The notes beneath the pieces were generated by a model. It saw only the letters and a program-made list of their open reading frames with translations. It did not search any database and was not told the origin of the DNA. Source: Caenorhabditis remanei (lineage: Eukaryota > Nematoda > Chromadorea > Rhabditida > Rhabditidae). From it: DNA of 64,000 nucleotides. A program made the position numbers and the translations under genes. Positions within the stretch are counted from its first letter, which is position 1. Every line of letters begins with the position of its first letter. Positions 1 through 10,794 of the stretch are shown one piece after another. The stretch is from NCBI RefSeq assembly GCF_010183535.1, contig NC_071331.1, positions 9,610,001 to 9,674,000 on the forward strand. Direction: 5' to 3'.

Positions 1-439
1 AAAAAAAAGTTGTAATATTCGACAAAATCACGACCTATCATATCTTCCAGACAACAACTATAAGTTTTTATTGAAACTGTTGTTAATCGTTTTTTATATG
101 GCACATTTGTCTTCTGAGGTCCAGAATGGATTCAGTGAATTCTAAACCCGCATTCCCAAGTTACTAAGATTAGATGAAATGCTCAGTTTCAGTCGCAGTC
201 ACCGTTTAACAGATCAGTTTCGTTCCTGGTTCAATACTACATAATGCGACTCCGCGTGCGCACACAGCAACATGTGAACTTTTCATGATTAGTATCAAGA
301 CCTATGTCAAAACCGATGATTAAATTAAAATCATTGATATATGCTACTGAACTACTATACTACTGAAAAGAGGTCGAAGTAGAACAGAAAAGTTCCAAGG
401 CTTATCGAAAAATGTGAGATATAATGAAGAGCACCTAAA

Positions 440-460
440 TTACCCAGTTACGTGACATTA
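440..460 (-). ncRNA. weak candidate 21U-RNA (piRNA)
   Basis: The exact octamer CTGTTTCA (- strand, 503-510) is followed by TATT, but after 42 nt, longer than the 36-40 seen at most loci here. The product would begin TAATGTCACG. It is divergent with the stronger + strand locus next to it. Confidence 0.3.
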
Positions 461-560
461 ATATAATTTCAAAGTTCAAATATAGATGATACGTGACTTC
501 GCTGAAACAGAACAATCTGTTTCATGGGGTTTTGATATACATATTCTTATTTTTTCATAG

Positions 561-581
561 TTGAATTCTCGATTTCATTTA
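561..581 (+). ncRNA. candidate 21U-RNA (piRNA)
   Basis: Ruby octamer at 517-524, spacer 36 nt, start motif TAGT, predicted product beginning TTGAATTCTC. In C. elegans such loci are autonomous Pol II units giving a 21-nt RNA with 5' U bound by the Piwi protein PRG-1. Confidence 0.6.
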
Positions 582-1188
582 AGTCATTCATTAACTTGGC
601 AATATCTAACATGACAGTGGCACAAGAATGCATACACTACAGAATTCTTTGCTGATATTTCTGTTTTTTTTGTTGAAGTTCCAACGTCTTATCGAATTTT
701 ATCAAAACAATGTTTTGAAGAAAATGAACGGAAACTGTAGATATTTCTCACTTTTCACAGATTTATACAAATAACCATAGTTTTTTGAGTGAATTCTCCT
801 TCTGAGCATAGATAATTAACAGTACGTTCTCTCGTTACACCATTACATTTTCAACTTCAATCTAGTAGATCAGACATGTGAAATGTGGGCGGGATTAAAA
901 ATGAAATCAATTTAAGAAGGAGTGTAAACTGATCTCATTTGCACAAAACATCATTTTTTGAAAAGTTTTTTTGAAAAACAACCTTTCTTGAAAAACAACC
1001 CTTCTTGTTCGAATTATTTTTTTAAATTTAAGATTTCATCGTCATTTCGAACCTGATACTAATTCAAGTATTCAAGTAAAAATTCTGCTCTCTTCATAAA
1101 TTTTATGTTTTCGAAAAAAAAACTAATGGAAGTTAACAAGAAAACGTTTCAGGCAGTAGTCATAAGCAACACCTGAATCAGATAAAAC

Positions 1189-1566
1189 CATACTTGTCAA
1201 CGGGCCGAAACGAGCCGACACGGGCCGGCTCGTAACTCGCGTCAAAATGAATATTATGAGCTGAAAAATATACCAAAATGTAGATCTCGACGAGTTCTAT
1301 GTCCGTGACCTACTACGGGCCGGATGGCTCTTCGCTAATATGCCGCGGGCCGGGAAAAAGTGCCAAAAAACGCGAAAATGGCCAAAAAAGCCATTCTAGC
1401 CAGGCCCGCAGCATATTAACGAATAGACATCCAGCCCGTAGTAGGTCACGGACATAGAACTCGTCGAGATCTTTATTTTGGTATATTTTTCAGCTCATAA
1501 TATTCATTTTGACGCGAATTACGAGCCGGCCCGTGTCGGCCCGTTTCGGCCCGGTTGACAAGTATG
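1189..1566. mobile_element. palindromic MITE, family A copy 1 (8-bp TSD)
   Basis: A long inverted repeat: the arm starting CATACTTGTCAAC is mirrored at the right end as GTTGACAAGTATG, and the arms stay complementary through the GGGCCG-rich interior. It is flanked by the perfect direct repeat GATAAAAC (1181-1188 and 1567-1574). Further copies lie at 36152-36530 and 37016-37349. No coding capacity, so it must be mobilised in trans. The 8-bp target duplication suggests hAT-type mobilisation (inference). Confidence 0.88.
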
Positions 1567-1642
1567 GATAAAACGTTAGAATATTTTTTCTTATTTTCAC
1601 ATCTCACTATCAGAATGTTTGAATTCCGGAGAAAAGTTGTTA

Positions 1643-1905
1643 CTGTCGAAAAAATAAAGTTTCGACAAAGATTTTCAAAAAAGAATTTTGCGGGCTGGAA
1701 CACGCAAGCGCATGAAGTTGTGGGCGGAGCTTAAACTGCAAGCGGCGCGGTTCTTAATTTGGAAAAAACAACTAGAATTAGAACCGCGCCGCTTAATTAA
1801 GCTTGCAGTTTAAGCTCCGCCCACAACTTCATGCGCTTGCGCTGCGCTGGAGCCCGCGAATTTTTTTTTTGAAAATCCTTGTCGAAACTTTATTTTTTTC
1901 GACAG
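1643..1905. mobile_element. palindromic MITE, family B copy 1 (TA target)
   Basis: The ends CTGTCGAAAAAATAAAG and CTTTATTTTTTTCGACAG are inverted repeats flanked on both sides by TA, and the arms share a GTGGGCGGAGCTTAAACTG segment in inverted orientation. A second copy is at 23305-23562. The TA flanks suggest Tc1/mariner-type mobilisation (inference). Confidence 0.8.
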
Positions 1906-1924
1906 TATTCTGAATTGCGGACTC

Positions 1925-1945
1925 TCAATCAAATGGGTTTTGCCA
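1925..1945 (-). ncRNA. candidate 21U-RNA (piRNA)
   Basis: Exact octamer on the - strand at 1985-1992, spacer 39 nt, start motif TATT, product beginning TGGCAAAACC. A TAAT at spacer 35 is an alternative start. Confidence 0.5.
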
Positions 1946-2385
1946 ATAATTAATGTCGTAATGTCAATAAATATCAGATTTCTTTGAAACAGTACTTTCA
2001 TTTTTCCATAAATTTCAATGATAACTTTCGTGAAACTAAAACCATATATTTATTTTTTCTTTATTTGAAAACGTCGACATTTTTTGAAAAAAAAAACATT
2101 ATTCGAAAACTTTGAACTAAATCCGGCAATTACGGAATATAAACCATTTTTCAAATCAACGACAGGTTTCATCAAATCTGTCACTCAATTAACGCTTATT
2201 TATTATTACTGAAACATTGTTATTTATTTCCATATTTCAGAGAGTTGTGCCAGTACCAGTCAAAATGAAAAACTTGATTAAATTGTATAATGAATGTACT
2301 AAATTCCTGTGCAAATATTGTGGAGGATAACTAATAACTGAAACTGTACGCTTATCTTATATTTGTTATTTCTCAATATACTGAA

Positions 2386-2406
2386 AAGTACTGGGTCCTC
2401 CACGCA
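2386..2406 (-). ncRNA. candidate 21U-RNA (piRNA)
   Basis: Exact octamer on the - strand at 2444-2451, spacer 37 nt, start motif TGCT, product beginning TGCGTGGAGG. Confidence 0.6.
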
Positions 2407-3477
2407 GCATCCTTAATAAACAGCCCAATTCAAACCTTTAGTGTGAAACAGTAAAAACAGCAATTAATTTTCAAAGTCTAATAAACCAAGTCTAATGGAC
2501 TTCTGTCTTACACGTATGATTTTATTTGAGACATGAACGTAGGTTTTATAAAGAAATGACTCGATTACAGTAGGAGTGTCTCACTGATTTTAAACTTTCA
2601 GCCTCAACTGATAATGTTTTAGTCTGGAAATAAAACATTTAGCATTTTTATTGCAGTCACTGACTCTTTTAAGGCGCTTCAATCAAAAAAAATTTAAGGC
2701 GCTTCAATCAAAAACCATATTCAACATTAATTTGTGATAAAACACTTTTCTATGGACTTCAATCCAAAAATTCGTGATTCTTAATATAACCACGGGACAG
2801 GAATGCATTTGGTTTTCTCACTATACCGTGATTTAGAGACAATCATATTTTCAATACAGAACAAATATCATCTACGATAAAATATCAAGATTCGATTTCA
2901 TCATCTCGTTTTGAGTTATCCTTGAAAAAGTAAAGAGAAATAGTAATCCTAATAAACGTATCAAAATGTTCTCGTGGCTGTTTTGAACTTTATTTCAGAA
3001 ACAGCGCAGAATTTATAAGGTAGAAAAAATCAAACTAAAAAGAACTCATAAGAAAGGCTTTAAAGGAAAGTGAGTAGAATGGAGGAAGAACTTTACACCC
3101 TGCCTTACTAAAAAAATTTTACACCCGACAGATGACGTCACCAGGAAAACCAGTGTACCTGTAACTTTCTGTAAACAGGCCTGCAAGGCCTGCCTGTAAT
3201 TCATCATACCCCTGTTCATAGTTCCCTGGTACGAAAGTACCTTTTCTGTGCAGCTGTATACCGTATACCTGTTTACCTAAAATTGAAAAATTCTCTAAAT
3301 ACAATCCGCTCTAATACCGTACCCCCTACCGTACACTGGTACAACTAGTTACATGTACACTTGATTAACTATGATTTTACAGAACACCTGTATACCGTAC
3401 ACATGTTAATAAATACTACCCTACATCTACTTATTAAAAAAAAAATGGGAATCGTTTCGTTTTGGAATAGTAGAGGA

Positions 3478-3780
3478 AGTCAATAGAAAATACAATATCC
3501 AGTTTTTTTGGAATTTCAATTCTAATTTTGTTGATTTTTAGATCGAAAGAAATTATCCCGTTTTTGGGAGTTTCAATTATAATATTGTTGATTTCTAACC
3601 CGGGAGGATTCAAATCCCCGTCTACTGAAGTAAACCTCAGCCCGGGTATTATAGACTACTACATCCTCTGATCGACGAGTCTATCCGGTACCGACACAGA
3701 TAAGAATGGTGGGGGAAGTCAATAGAAAATAAATTATCCCGTTTTTTTGGAATTTTGGTTATAGTTTTGTTGGCCAACTA
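3478..3780. repeat. 60-bp repeats flanking a structured module
   Basis: A roughly 60-bp unit (GAAGTCAATAGAAAAT ... TTTTGTTGATTT) occurs three times, near 3478, 3545 and 3715. Between the second and third lies a module (3597-3705) with hairpins CTGA-AGTAAACC-TCAG and ATAGACT...AGTCTAT. The same module recurs at 9019-9150 and, inverted, at 10440-10568 with compensating base changes in the stems. Confidence 0.6.
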
Positions 3781-3995
3781 TCACAGAAAAATTGGACCGT
3801 TTAATCCACGCCGACGTCATCACTAACATTGATCACGCTCAATGGGCTGCTCCAATCGTTACCGTCCGGAAGAACAATGGCTCCCTCCGCATGTGTGCTG
3901 ACTTCTCCACTGCTTTAAACGATGCAATCCAGGATCACCAACATCTTTTTCCAACAGCCGAAGATATCTTTTCAAACTTGAACGGTGGGAAGTAA
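3771..3995 (+). pseudogene. Ty3/gypsy-type reverse transcriptase fragment
   Basis: An open frame of about 75 codons reads as the N-terminal part of a Ty3/gypsy reverse transcriptase: an ...ADVITNIDHAQWAAPIV... segment followed by the VRKNNGSLRMCADF block (family pattern W-A-[SA]-P-I-V-x-V-[RK]-K ... R-x-C-x-D-[FY]). It stops with TAA before the catalytic YxDD block, and no protease, RNase H or integrase is nearby. There is no obvious start codon. It is best read as a dead fragment of an LTR retrotransposon. Confidence 0.75.
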
Positions 3996-4310
3996 AAAAA
4001 ACTCAGTTTTCCGAACAACTAGAAATGGAGGGTAAGAGTAAATTTTTTGATCCTCTCATTGTTTCAACCATTCCTTTCAGCTATACTTATGAAAAATGTG
4101 GTTTGTGCCTAATGAAATTATTATTTGTTTGCTCGTTTTTCTAGTAAAATTTTCAATTAAAAGTTTTTTCTGCTGTTTTTAACAATCCGTTTAATTTCAA
4201 TATGTATTGGTAATTGCTCATTTAGTGCTTGATTTTCTCCTAGGCGTATTTACTACATATGTTCATATAACTAAAAATAACTACAGTAAGAAGTTTTCGC
4301 TGCGAGACAT
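3996..4310. other. AT-rich spacer
   Basis: No gene or strong repeat seen. A variant octamer TTGTTTCA is at 4059-4066. Confidence 0.4.
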
Positions 4311-4807
4311 CACGGCCTCCAGCGAAGGCCCTCTCGAGAAAAAGTGATGCAAGCGCGCTCCGCGGCATTTTGGAGCGAAGCGGAAAAATTTAAATAAAAA
4401 GCATTTTCCGAATAAGTTTAAGCCTGTAAACTGGCGTTTTTCGATGGAAAAGAAAGATCTTGAACACAATTCCAGCAGCTATAAGTTAAATATAATTGTT
4501 TTGAATCGGAAATCGCAAATATTTTCGGTTTTTGACAGCTTTGAAGAGAAATAGACGCAATTCGGCCATATGTAAAGAAAAATTATGATTTTGTTTGAAT
4601 ACTCCGTTCAATTTCGCAGTCTGTATCAACCAATTACGAAAAATGTTCCAACAAAGGAAAGTAAAAAAATCAAAGTTTTATTGCAGAAAAAAAAGAAATA
4701 AAATTAGAGTTGTCTCCTTAGTATTCGATGTTGTTTCAATCGTTGTTCTTCGAGACGAGACGTTGAAACGCGCCGAGAACCTCTCTTGAAACAAGTTCAA
4801 TCTCAAC

Positions 4808-5275
4808 TAGAGTAACGTGTCGATCGCTATGATCATCGATAGAGTCGACGATAATCGGGAAAATCATGTCGATTTGATCAAACTTTAGTTTAGTCGATGA
4901 CCAAAAAATGAATCGCGACTCGACGATAAACAAAAAGTCATGATTATCGCCTCAAAATTATCGATGACTATCGACGATGATGATCACTGGTGATTATCGA
5001 TAATTTTTCGACCGGCGATTATCGATAGTCGGTCGACGATTATCGATAATCGTCGATCGTCGCGGCGATCGGCGATTATCGACGATTATCGACGATTATC
5101 GACGATAATTTAGCCGTGGCCGTGGCGGCCGCGGCCGAGAAAAACCGTCGTGCGTGAAGTCCTCTCGGAGTATTTCTTTTCAAATTAATTTTTTTTAACT
5201 TTCGTTCAATGCTTGCAATTTACCGTTTAATTCCGTTTAGTTTTCAATAAAATGGAAATTAATCGTTATTTTATT
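4808..5275 (+). repeat. long left inverted arm of the hAT element
   Basis: After the 18-bp terminal repeat and about 70 diverged bases, some 370 bp are near-identical, inverted, to 7925-8310. The arm carries many GATTATCGATAATC / GTCGACGATTATCG palindromic units and a GGCCGCGGCC core. These are candidate binding sites for the transposase BED finger (inference). Confidence 0.85.
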
Positions 5276-5295
5276 GAATTTATTGCAGAAGGAAT

Positions 5296-7764
5296 ATGTC
5301 AAAGCCGGAATACACGTCTGTCGCGTGGGAGTTTTTTCTAAAAGTCGGTGATGATTGTGTGCGGTGTAAGATTTGTAAAAAATCTCTGAAATATTGCCAC
5401 TCGACCACGGGAATGATATCCCATATCAACTCGTGTCACTCGGAGGAATTGAAGAATATGGAAAAGCAGGTAGGGATGAAAAAACACTGAGAAATAATGT
5501 GATTCTGTTTTCAGAAAAAGAGCAAAAACGTGATGTCTTTTAACAATAGAAAGGAAGAACACGCTGAAGCTGACAGGAATTTAGTATTGTAAGTCCTTTA
5601 TCCCTCATTTATCGAAATAAAAGTAAAATTTCAGAGCCATTTGCACTTCGACAGTTCCATTCAGGTTCGCGAAAAACCAGTATTTCATCAAATTTTGCGG
5701 AAGTCTGGATAAACAATATGAAGTGATGAGCCCAGACAAACTTCGTAGAAGAATTCACGAGAACTCCAAGTTATACATTCAAAAGACAAAAAGTGATTTG
5801 GAAAATGTGGAGGTAGAGATTTCTAATTTAAAAAAAAGACTTAACTGACCGTTTTCAGAGGTTTTTTTTGACTGTCGATGGATGGGACGGAAAGTTCGAG
5901 AACGTCAACCTCTACGCCATTTTTGTTTACTATATTGATGAGAAATTCGAACAAAAGAAAGTGGTAAGTATTGCCTTTATGAGAAAATAAATAAATAAAT
6001 AACTGCAGTTTCTTGGAATTCGTCATGTGGCAGGAAAAGCCACTTCTGTAAATGTTGGCAACGTTGTCACCGATGTTTTGGAAGATTATGGAGTAGACAG
6101 TTCGAAGCTTATCGGAGCGATTTGTGATGCCGGTTCCAACTTACGCAGTTTTTTGAATAAAAACATGCTTTATCAGTAAGTGACGTCTTTTAAGAGCAAA
6201 AGTCAAAGTATAATTGCAGTCTACACTGCGCTGCTCATGTTTTAGCTTTGATTTTAAAAGAAGTGTCCGAGGTTCCGTCGGTTACACTGATTTTGAAGAA
6301 AGTTTATTCACTCGCATCTCATCTGTCGCGGTCAAAAGTGGACAGATCAATATTTAGACAGTAAGTCATAATATGTTCTAGCTCGCTATCACCACCCATG
6401 TTCAGAAGATCAACTGCTCTAAAAACTTTTGGACCAATTCCGTTGCCATTCAGTCCTACAAGATGGGGAGGCTGCGCAATACTCGCAGCTTCCTTTCTTA
6501 ATCACGTAAGTGCGTAGCCCCAAACAGTTCGTAACCCACCATTTTCAGTATCAAAGTATTTTCTCGTTGTCGAAATTTCAAGAATATTTGTTGAGTGAAG
6601 AGGAAAAAGTGAAACTGGAATATTTCGTCGAGTTGACATCTCCCTTCGTCGACGCAGTGTCTGAGGTTTCTTTGATATGAGAAATTGCTTATGTTCTATA
6701 TACGATCTTTCAGGCTGAAAAAGATAACAACTTCTGTTCCGAAATCATTCCTCAATTTGCAAATCTTTTAGAATTTGTTTCTTCTCATAATCAGATGAAA
6801 CACATTGTTCGAGTTATCACTAATGAAACTCAAAAGAGGTAACTCATTTATTGATGTTACGCATGATTGGAATTATGAAATTTTCAGATTTGATGCTTAC
6901 ATGTCGAACGATATTGCATTGATCTCCACTTTTATCGACCCGCGTTTCGGATACTTCGACGGAATTATGCATAACAGAAAATGGCAAGAAATTGAAGAAA
7001 CCGTGATTGATTATTGTGGTAGGTTTCATTGAAATGATATTAATCAAAAATGTGTGTATTTCAGATAGTTTGAAAATTCTAAATTCAAACGGTTCACTCA
7101 ATTCCGATGGTTCTCCTCAGAAACGCTCGAAAGTATCTCAAAGTGGACTCAGTCGATTTATGGAGGCAAAAAGTTTGTCCTCATCTATGGATGATACTAA
7201 GGTAATTGTTCCAGGGAATTATCTAATTAGAAGTTAATTTTGCAGGCAGAAGTTGTTGCTTACGAAGCATATATAAGAAAATCGAGACCTCCCTATTCCA
7301 GTTCCCCTCTTGATTTCTGGAAATGTAATGAATTTCAATTTCCAAAACTGGCTCGATTGGCTCGACACATTCTCTGCGTCCCTCAATCTTCAGCTGCTGT
7401 TGAAAGACTGTTCAGGTTTGCTTTCTATATTCTGACTTGTTTTCAAACTATTTTTTTCAGTAGATGTGGAGAAATCGTTTCGTCGTCTCGAAGAAATCGC
7501 CTATCATCACAAACAATGCATGAAATTTTAATCAACGCTTCTTTGGGCATATTAAAGTTCGTTCGTATTCTTATTCATTGAAAATTATTAACTTTCAGAG
7601 AAAAAGAAACCGAGTACATTGAGTGTGATGATGATGACGATGAGACAGAGCAGAATGGTGAGCAAATCAAATTAGATCTTCTTCCGCTTTGCACTTGTAA
7701 TCCTTCCAACGACAGTCGTCGCAGCCGTAGCACCCCTACTCGACGTCGATCGATACAATATTAA
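5296..7764 (+). CDS. hAT transposase (14 exons, about 626 aa)
   Basis: Exons: 5296-5469, 5515-5588, 5635-5812, 5859-5963, 6009-6175, 6220-6360, 6406-6505, 6549-6665, 6714-6838, 6888-7018, 7065-7201, 7246-7415, 7461-7556, 7599-7764. All introns are GT-AG, mostly 40-60 nt, and the joined length is a multiple of three. Exon 1 encodes a BED zinc finger (C-x2-C, then H-x4-H, about residues 24-50). The middle has the RNase H-like catalytic core: TVDGWDG (first Asp), ICDAGSN (second Asp), CAAHVLAL, and TRWGG. The C-terminus carries the hAT dimerisation block with PLDFWK and SAAVERLFS, which holds the catalytic Glu. The tail is acidic, then Arg/Ser-rich. The start is the first ATG after an acceptor-like TTGCAG. 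No stop, frameshift or missing catalytic residue was seen. The product would cut the ends at 4808 and 8383. Confidence 0.93.
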
Positions 7765-7924
7765 CTTTTCCATTCCGTCTCATTCTTCTGGTGTTCTTTC
7801 TCATCTTCTTCTGTTATTTTTCTATGTTTTTTTGTTGTTTTTCTCGAATTATAGTTAGCATTCCATTTGTCTGATTCAGAAAATAAAATTAGTCGTAATT
7901 CACCAATTTGTTTCTGTTCATTTT

Positions 7925-8383
7925 GTCATCATTAACGATTAATTTCCATTTTATTGAAAACTAAACGGAATTAAACGGTAAATTGCAAGCATTGAACGAA
8001 AGTTGAAAAAAATTAATTTGAAAAGAAATACTCCGAGAGGACTTCACGCACGACGGTTTTTCTCGGCCGCGGCCGCCACGGCCACGGCTAAATTATCGTC
8101 GATAATCGTCGATAATCGTCGATAATCGCCGATCGCCGCGACGATCGACGATTATCGATAATCGTCGACCGACTATCGATAATCGCCGGTCGAAAAATTA
8201 TCGATAATCACCAGTGATCATCATCGTCGATAGTCATCGATAATTTTGAGGCGATAATCATGACTTTTTGTTTATCGTCGAGTCGCGATTCATTTTTTGG
8301 TCATCGACTCGACCACCTATCGACTGTGATCTATCAATTTTCGATTCAAAAATCATCGAAAATTTGATCGACACGTTACTCTA
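7925..8383 (-). repeat. long right inverted arm of the hAT element
   Basis: Mirror of the left arm, including the GGCCGCGGCC core and the ATCGATAAT palindromes. The last 70 bp before the terminal 18 bp have diverged from the left arm. Confidence 0.85.
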
Positions 8384-9018
8384 ATCTCAACTACGATAAA
8401 GGGACGAACGGAAAGACACATAAAGGAAAAATGGACCTGTCGGAGAAAATATGAAGAGTCCATCAAAAATTGGGCATCTTGTGTAGTTGACAAGATCGAA
8501 GTAGGCAGATGACCGTGGAGTTTTCTACAAAAATGCTTTTTTTTCACTAAATAAAATTGAAAAACAAGAAAAAACAATTTATTTAGCAAAAAATCGTATG
8601 TTTGTCTTTGTTTCTTACCTTTTAATGCTTTTTTAGCCATCGTGGTAGTCGCTATTGCACGTTTTTTCGGGTTGAATGTACTTTTTTCTGTAAAATTTTG
8701 ATGTTTTGGCCCGTATATCGAAGAATTATCTGAAAATCATAGCGGAAAGAAGAAAAATAGAAATAGTTATCCCAGAAAATCATTATTTTAACAAAAAAAA
8801 GTGAAAAAAGTTGCATTAAAACACAAAATTCACTGCTAAAACGATGAGAAAATAAAAAAATTGCTGCTGAAAAAGCTGAAAACGCAAACGCGCTCCACTG
8901 AAAAATGGCGTTTCCCGCTTCTTTTTTTTGAATCGAGAGGGCCTTCGCTGGAGGCCGTGGAGACAGATTCGAACAATTAAATGCGCTTTTAATCCGACCC
9001 GGCGACAGACTGTGAATT

Positions 9019-9150
9019 TATAATAGATTGGGAGGATTCAATCCCGCGTCTCTGTGAGTAAACCCACAGCCCATAGGTAAGACTACTCGCAGCGTAACTG
9101 ACCGAGTCTTACGGGACCCGACACAAGAAAGAATGGTGGGGGAAGTCAAT
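9019..9150 (-). other. structured, tRNA-like repeat module (copy 2)
   Basis: Contains hairpins CTGTG-AGTAAACC-CACAG and GTAAGACT...AGTCTTAC. Compared with the copy at 3597-3705 both stems keep pairing through paired changes. Read on the - strand it ends in GGATTGAATCC, which resembles a Pol III B box (GGTTCGANTCC). A tRNA-derived SINE-like origin is possible but unproven. Confidence 0.45.
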
Positions 9151-10439
9151 AAAAAAGAAATAATTATGTTTTTTTTAACCTTTTTTTTGAAATTTCTGAT
9201 TTAATCTAGATCGGGAGGAAGGGCCCACTGCTACTCACGTTATTCCTTTTTCCATTCCATTTGTTGAACCGTTGTTGTGTTGCAGCCGTCTACAGTTCTG
9301 GGGGCGTTGTGGTGCTTCTCGACTGAAAAAGAAAATATTCGGTTTGTGAATTTTATAAGCTCGCATGAAGAGGTAACTTGAGAGAGAAAGTAGAAGGATA
9401 CAGTAAACAGAGGTAGATCGAATGCACCATAGAAACAGGGGCGCCCAAAAAGAGAGGACTGCTCTGTGCCGGAGTGAAAGGGATAACTGACTGTAGTCCA
9501 TCAGTAAGACCTTATTAAGGTAGGGGGCGTGGCCTGTTTGCCATCATCTATTAGATTTCACATGGAGATAAGTGAAGAACAATAAAAATACGGGCTGTCT
9601 TGTTTATTATTAATCCCACGTTCACACCTGTCTGTATTAGTTTTGTTTTTTCTCGATCGACATTTCATCTATTTGATTTCCCAGGAAGATAAGTGACAAG
9701 TGCGAGTGTCTGCGGCAGAGAGTAACAAGATGAACATAGGCCGATTTCTTCACATTCAAAATTAATATGCCATCATGATCCAAGTTCACACCTCTTGTGA
9801 GCTGTGGTATTTTTTCTCCAGCTTATCTTACTGAGGGTCAATAACATCTATATACTGATCGACCATAACGAATTCTCATTATGCCGACAAGGTGCAAACG
9901 TGGAGATCAATAATTACAAATGTGAGAATGCCGGCCTGTGCTCTTATTGTTGTTCTCTGCCACAAACACTCCCATCTGTCACTTATCATCCTGGGAAATC
10001 TAATAGAAGTTGACAATAAGACCACGCCCCCCCCCCCCCCAACCTTAATGAGGTCTAACTGATGGAATACAGTCAGTTATCCCTTTCACTCGGCCACATA
10101 GCAGTCCTCTCTTTTTGGGCTCTTCCAGTTTTTATTCCATTCGATCTACCTGTGGTCCCTATGTACCTTTTGATTTCTCTCTCATGATACCTCTTCATGC
10201 GAGCTTATCAAATTCACAAATTTTTATTTTATTTTCCAGTCGAGAAGCACAACAACGCTCCCAGAACAGTGTTTTGTCCCAAAGCTTACAACGATCCACA
10301 ACAGTACACGGCAGCAACACATGGTTCAACAAAAGGGATGAAGACGAAACAAACGTGAGTTAACCATGAATCCTCCCGATCTAGATTAAATCAGTAATTT
10401 CAAAAAAAAAAAGGTTTAAAAAAACATAATTATTTATTT

Positions 10440-10568
10440 TCAATTGACTTCCCCCACCATTCTTTCTTGTGTCGGGTCCCGTAAGACTCGGTCAGTTACG
10501 CTGCGAGTAGTCTTACCTATGGGCTGTGGGTTTACTCACAGAAACGCGGGATTGAATCCTCCCGATCT
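10440..10568 (+). other. structured, tRNA-like repeat module (copy 3)
   Basis: Inverted copy of the 9019-9150 module at the other end of the fold-back element, nearly identical in sequence, with the same two hairpins and B-box-like GGATTGAATCC. Confidence 0.45.
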
Positions 10569-10794
10569 AGATTAAATCAGAAATTTCGAAAAAAGGTTAA
10601 AAACAGAATTATTTCTTTTCAATTGACTTCCCCCACCATTCTTCCTTGTGTCGAGTCCAGATAGGAAAAACCAAATCCAACATACTATGAACCCATTCCA
10701 AAAACCCTAAATCCCGAACACAATCCCCCTCCCTTTCTGTCCATTCTCCCAAAACTTGACCACTCCTCCCTCCCCCTTTTCTTCCCAACAAAAA

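Larger units (their letters stand above)
1..1188. other. AT-rich intergenic DNA, left edge of piRNA cluster
   Basis: No protein gene is visible. The stretch is AT-rich with many short T and A runs. Its only strong signals are two divergent exact Ruby octamers at 503-510 (-) and 517-524 (+), only 6 bp apart, plus weaker variants at 72-79 (-) and 184-191 (+). Confidence 0.6.
1906..3477. other. intergenic DNA with piRNA loci and short repeats
   Basis: No gene is recognised. A tandem pair of TTAAGGCGCTTCAATCAAAAA lies at about 2669-2715, with a degenerate third copy near 2752. From about 3110 to 3420 the composition changes to a segment rich in short TACCGTAC/CCTGTATACC repeats that I cannot classify. 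Confidence 0.5.
4808..8383 (+). mobile_element. complete hAT-superfamily DNA transposon, 3.58 kb
   Basis: The ends are TAGAGTAACGTGTCGATC and its inverse GATCGACACGTTACTCTA. They are flanked by the perfect 8-bp duplication ATCTCAAC (4800-4807 and 8384-8391). TAGAG-type ends and an 8-bp duplication are hAT hallmarks. Inside is an uninterrupted 14-exon transposase gene. Everything needed for mobility appears intact, so it may be young or still active. Confidence 0.95.
4311..8959. mobile_element. outer terminal-inverted-repeat element interrupted by hAT
   Basis: A perfect 27-bp inverted repeat, CACGGCCTCCAGCGAAGGCC plus CTCTCGA, lies at 4311-4337 and 8933-8959. Flanks GAGACAT (left) and GAGACAG (right) may be an imperfect target duplication. 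Apart from the hAT inserted at 4808, about 1.07 kb of its own sequence remains (4338-4807 and 8384-8932), with no recognisable transposase. It is probably a non-autonomous DNA element that served as the landing site for the hAT. Confidence 0.65.
9019..10568. mobile_element. large fold-back element with exon-like arms
   Basis: Two arms of about 750 bp are inverted relative to each other (left about 9019-9780, right about 9790-10568), diverged but alignable throughout, for example GGGAAGTCAAT, ATCTAGATTAAATCAG and TCTCTTTTTGGGC blocks. On the right arm an exon-like segment runs from TTTTCCAG|TCGAGAAGCAC (10241) to AAC|GTGAGT (about 10353). The left arm keeps the same splice-like borders with a shortened interior. 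A partial extra copy of the right outer end follows at 10566-10660. No transposase seen. Confidence 0.75.

Noticed and set aside
8353..8640. 95-codon - strand frame across the hAT right end
   Set aside because: It spans the transposon junction and target duplication, so it cannot predate the insertion and has no domain.
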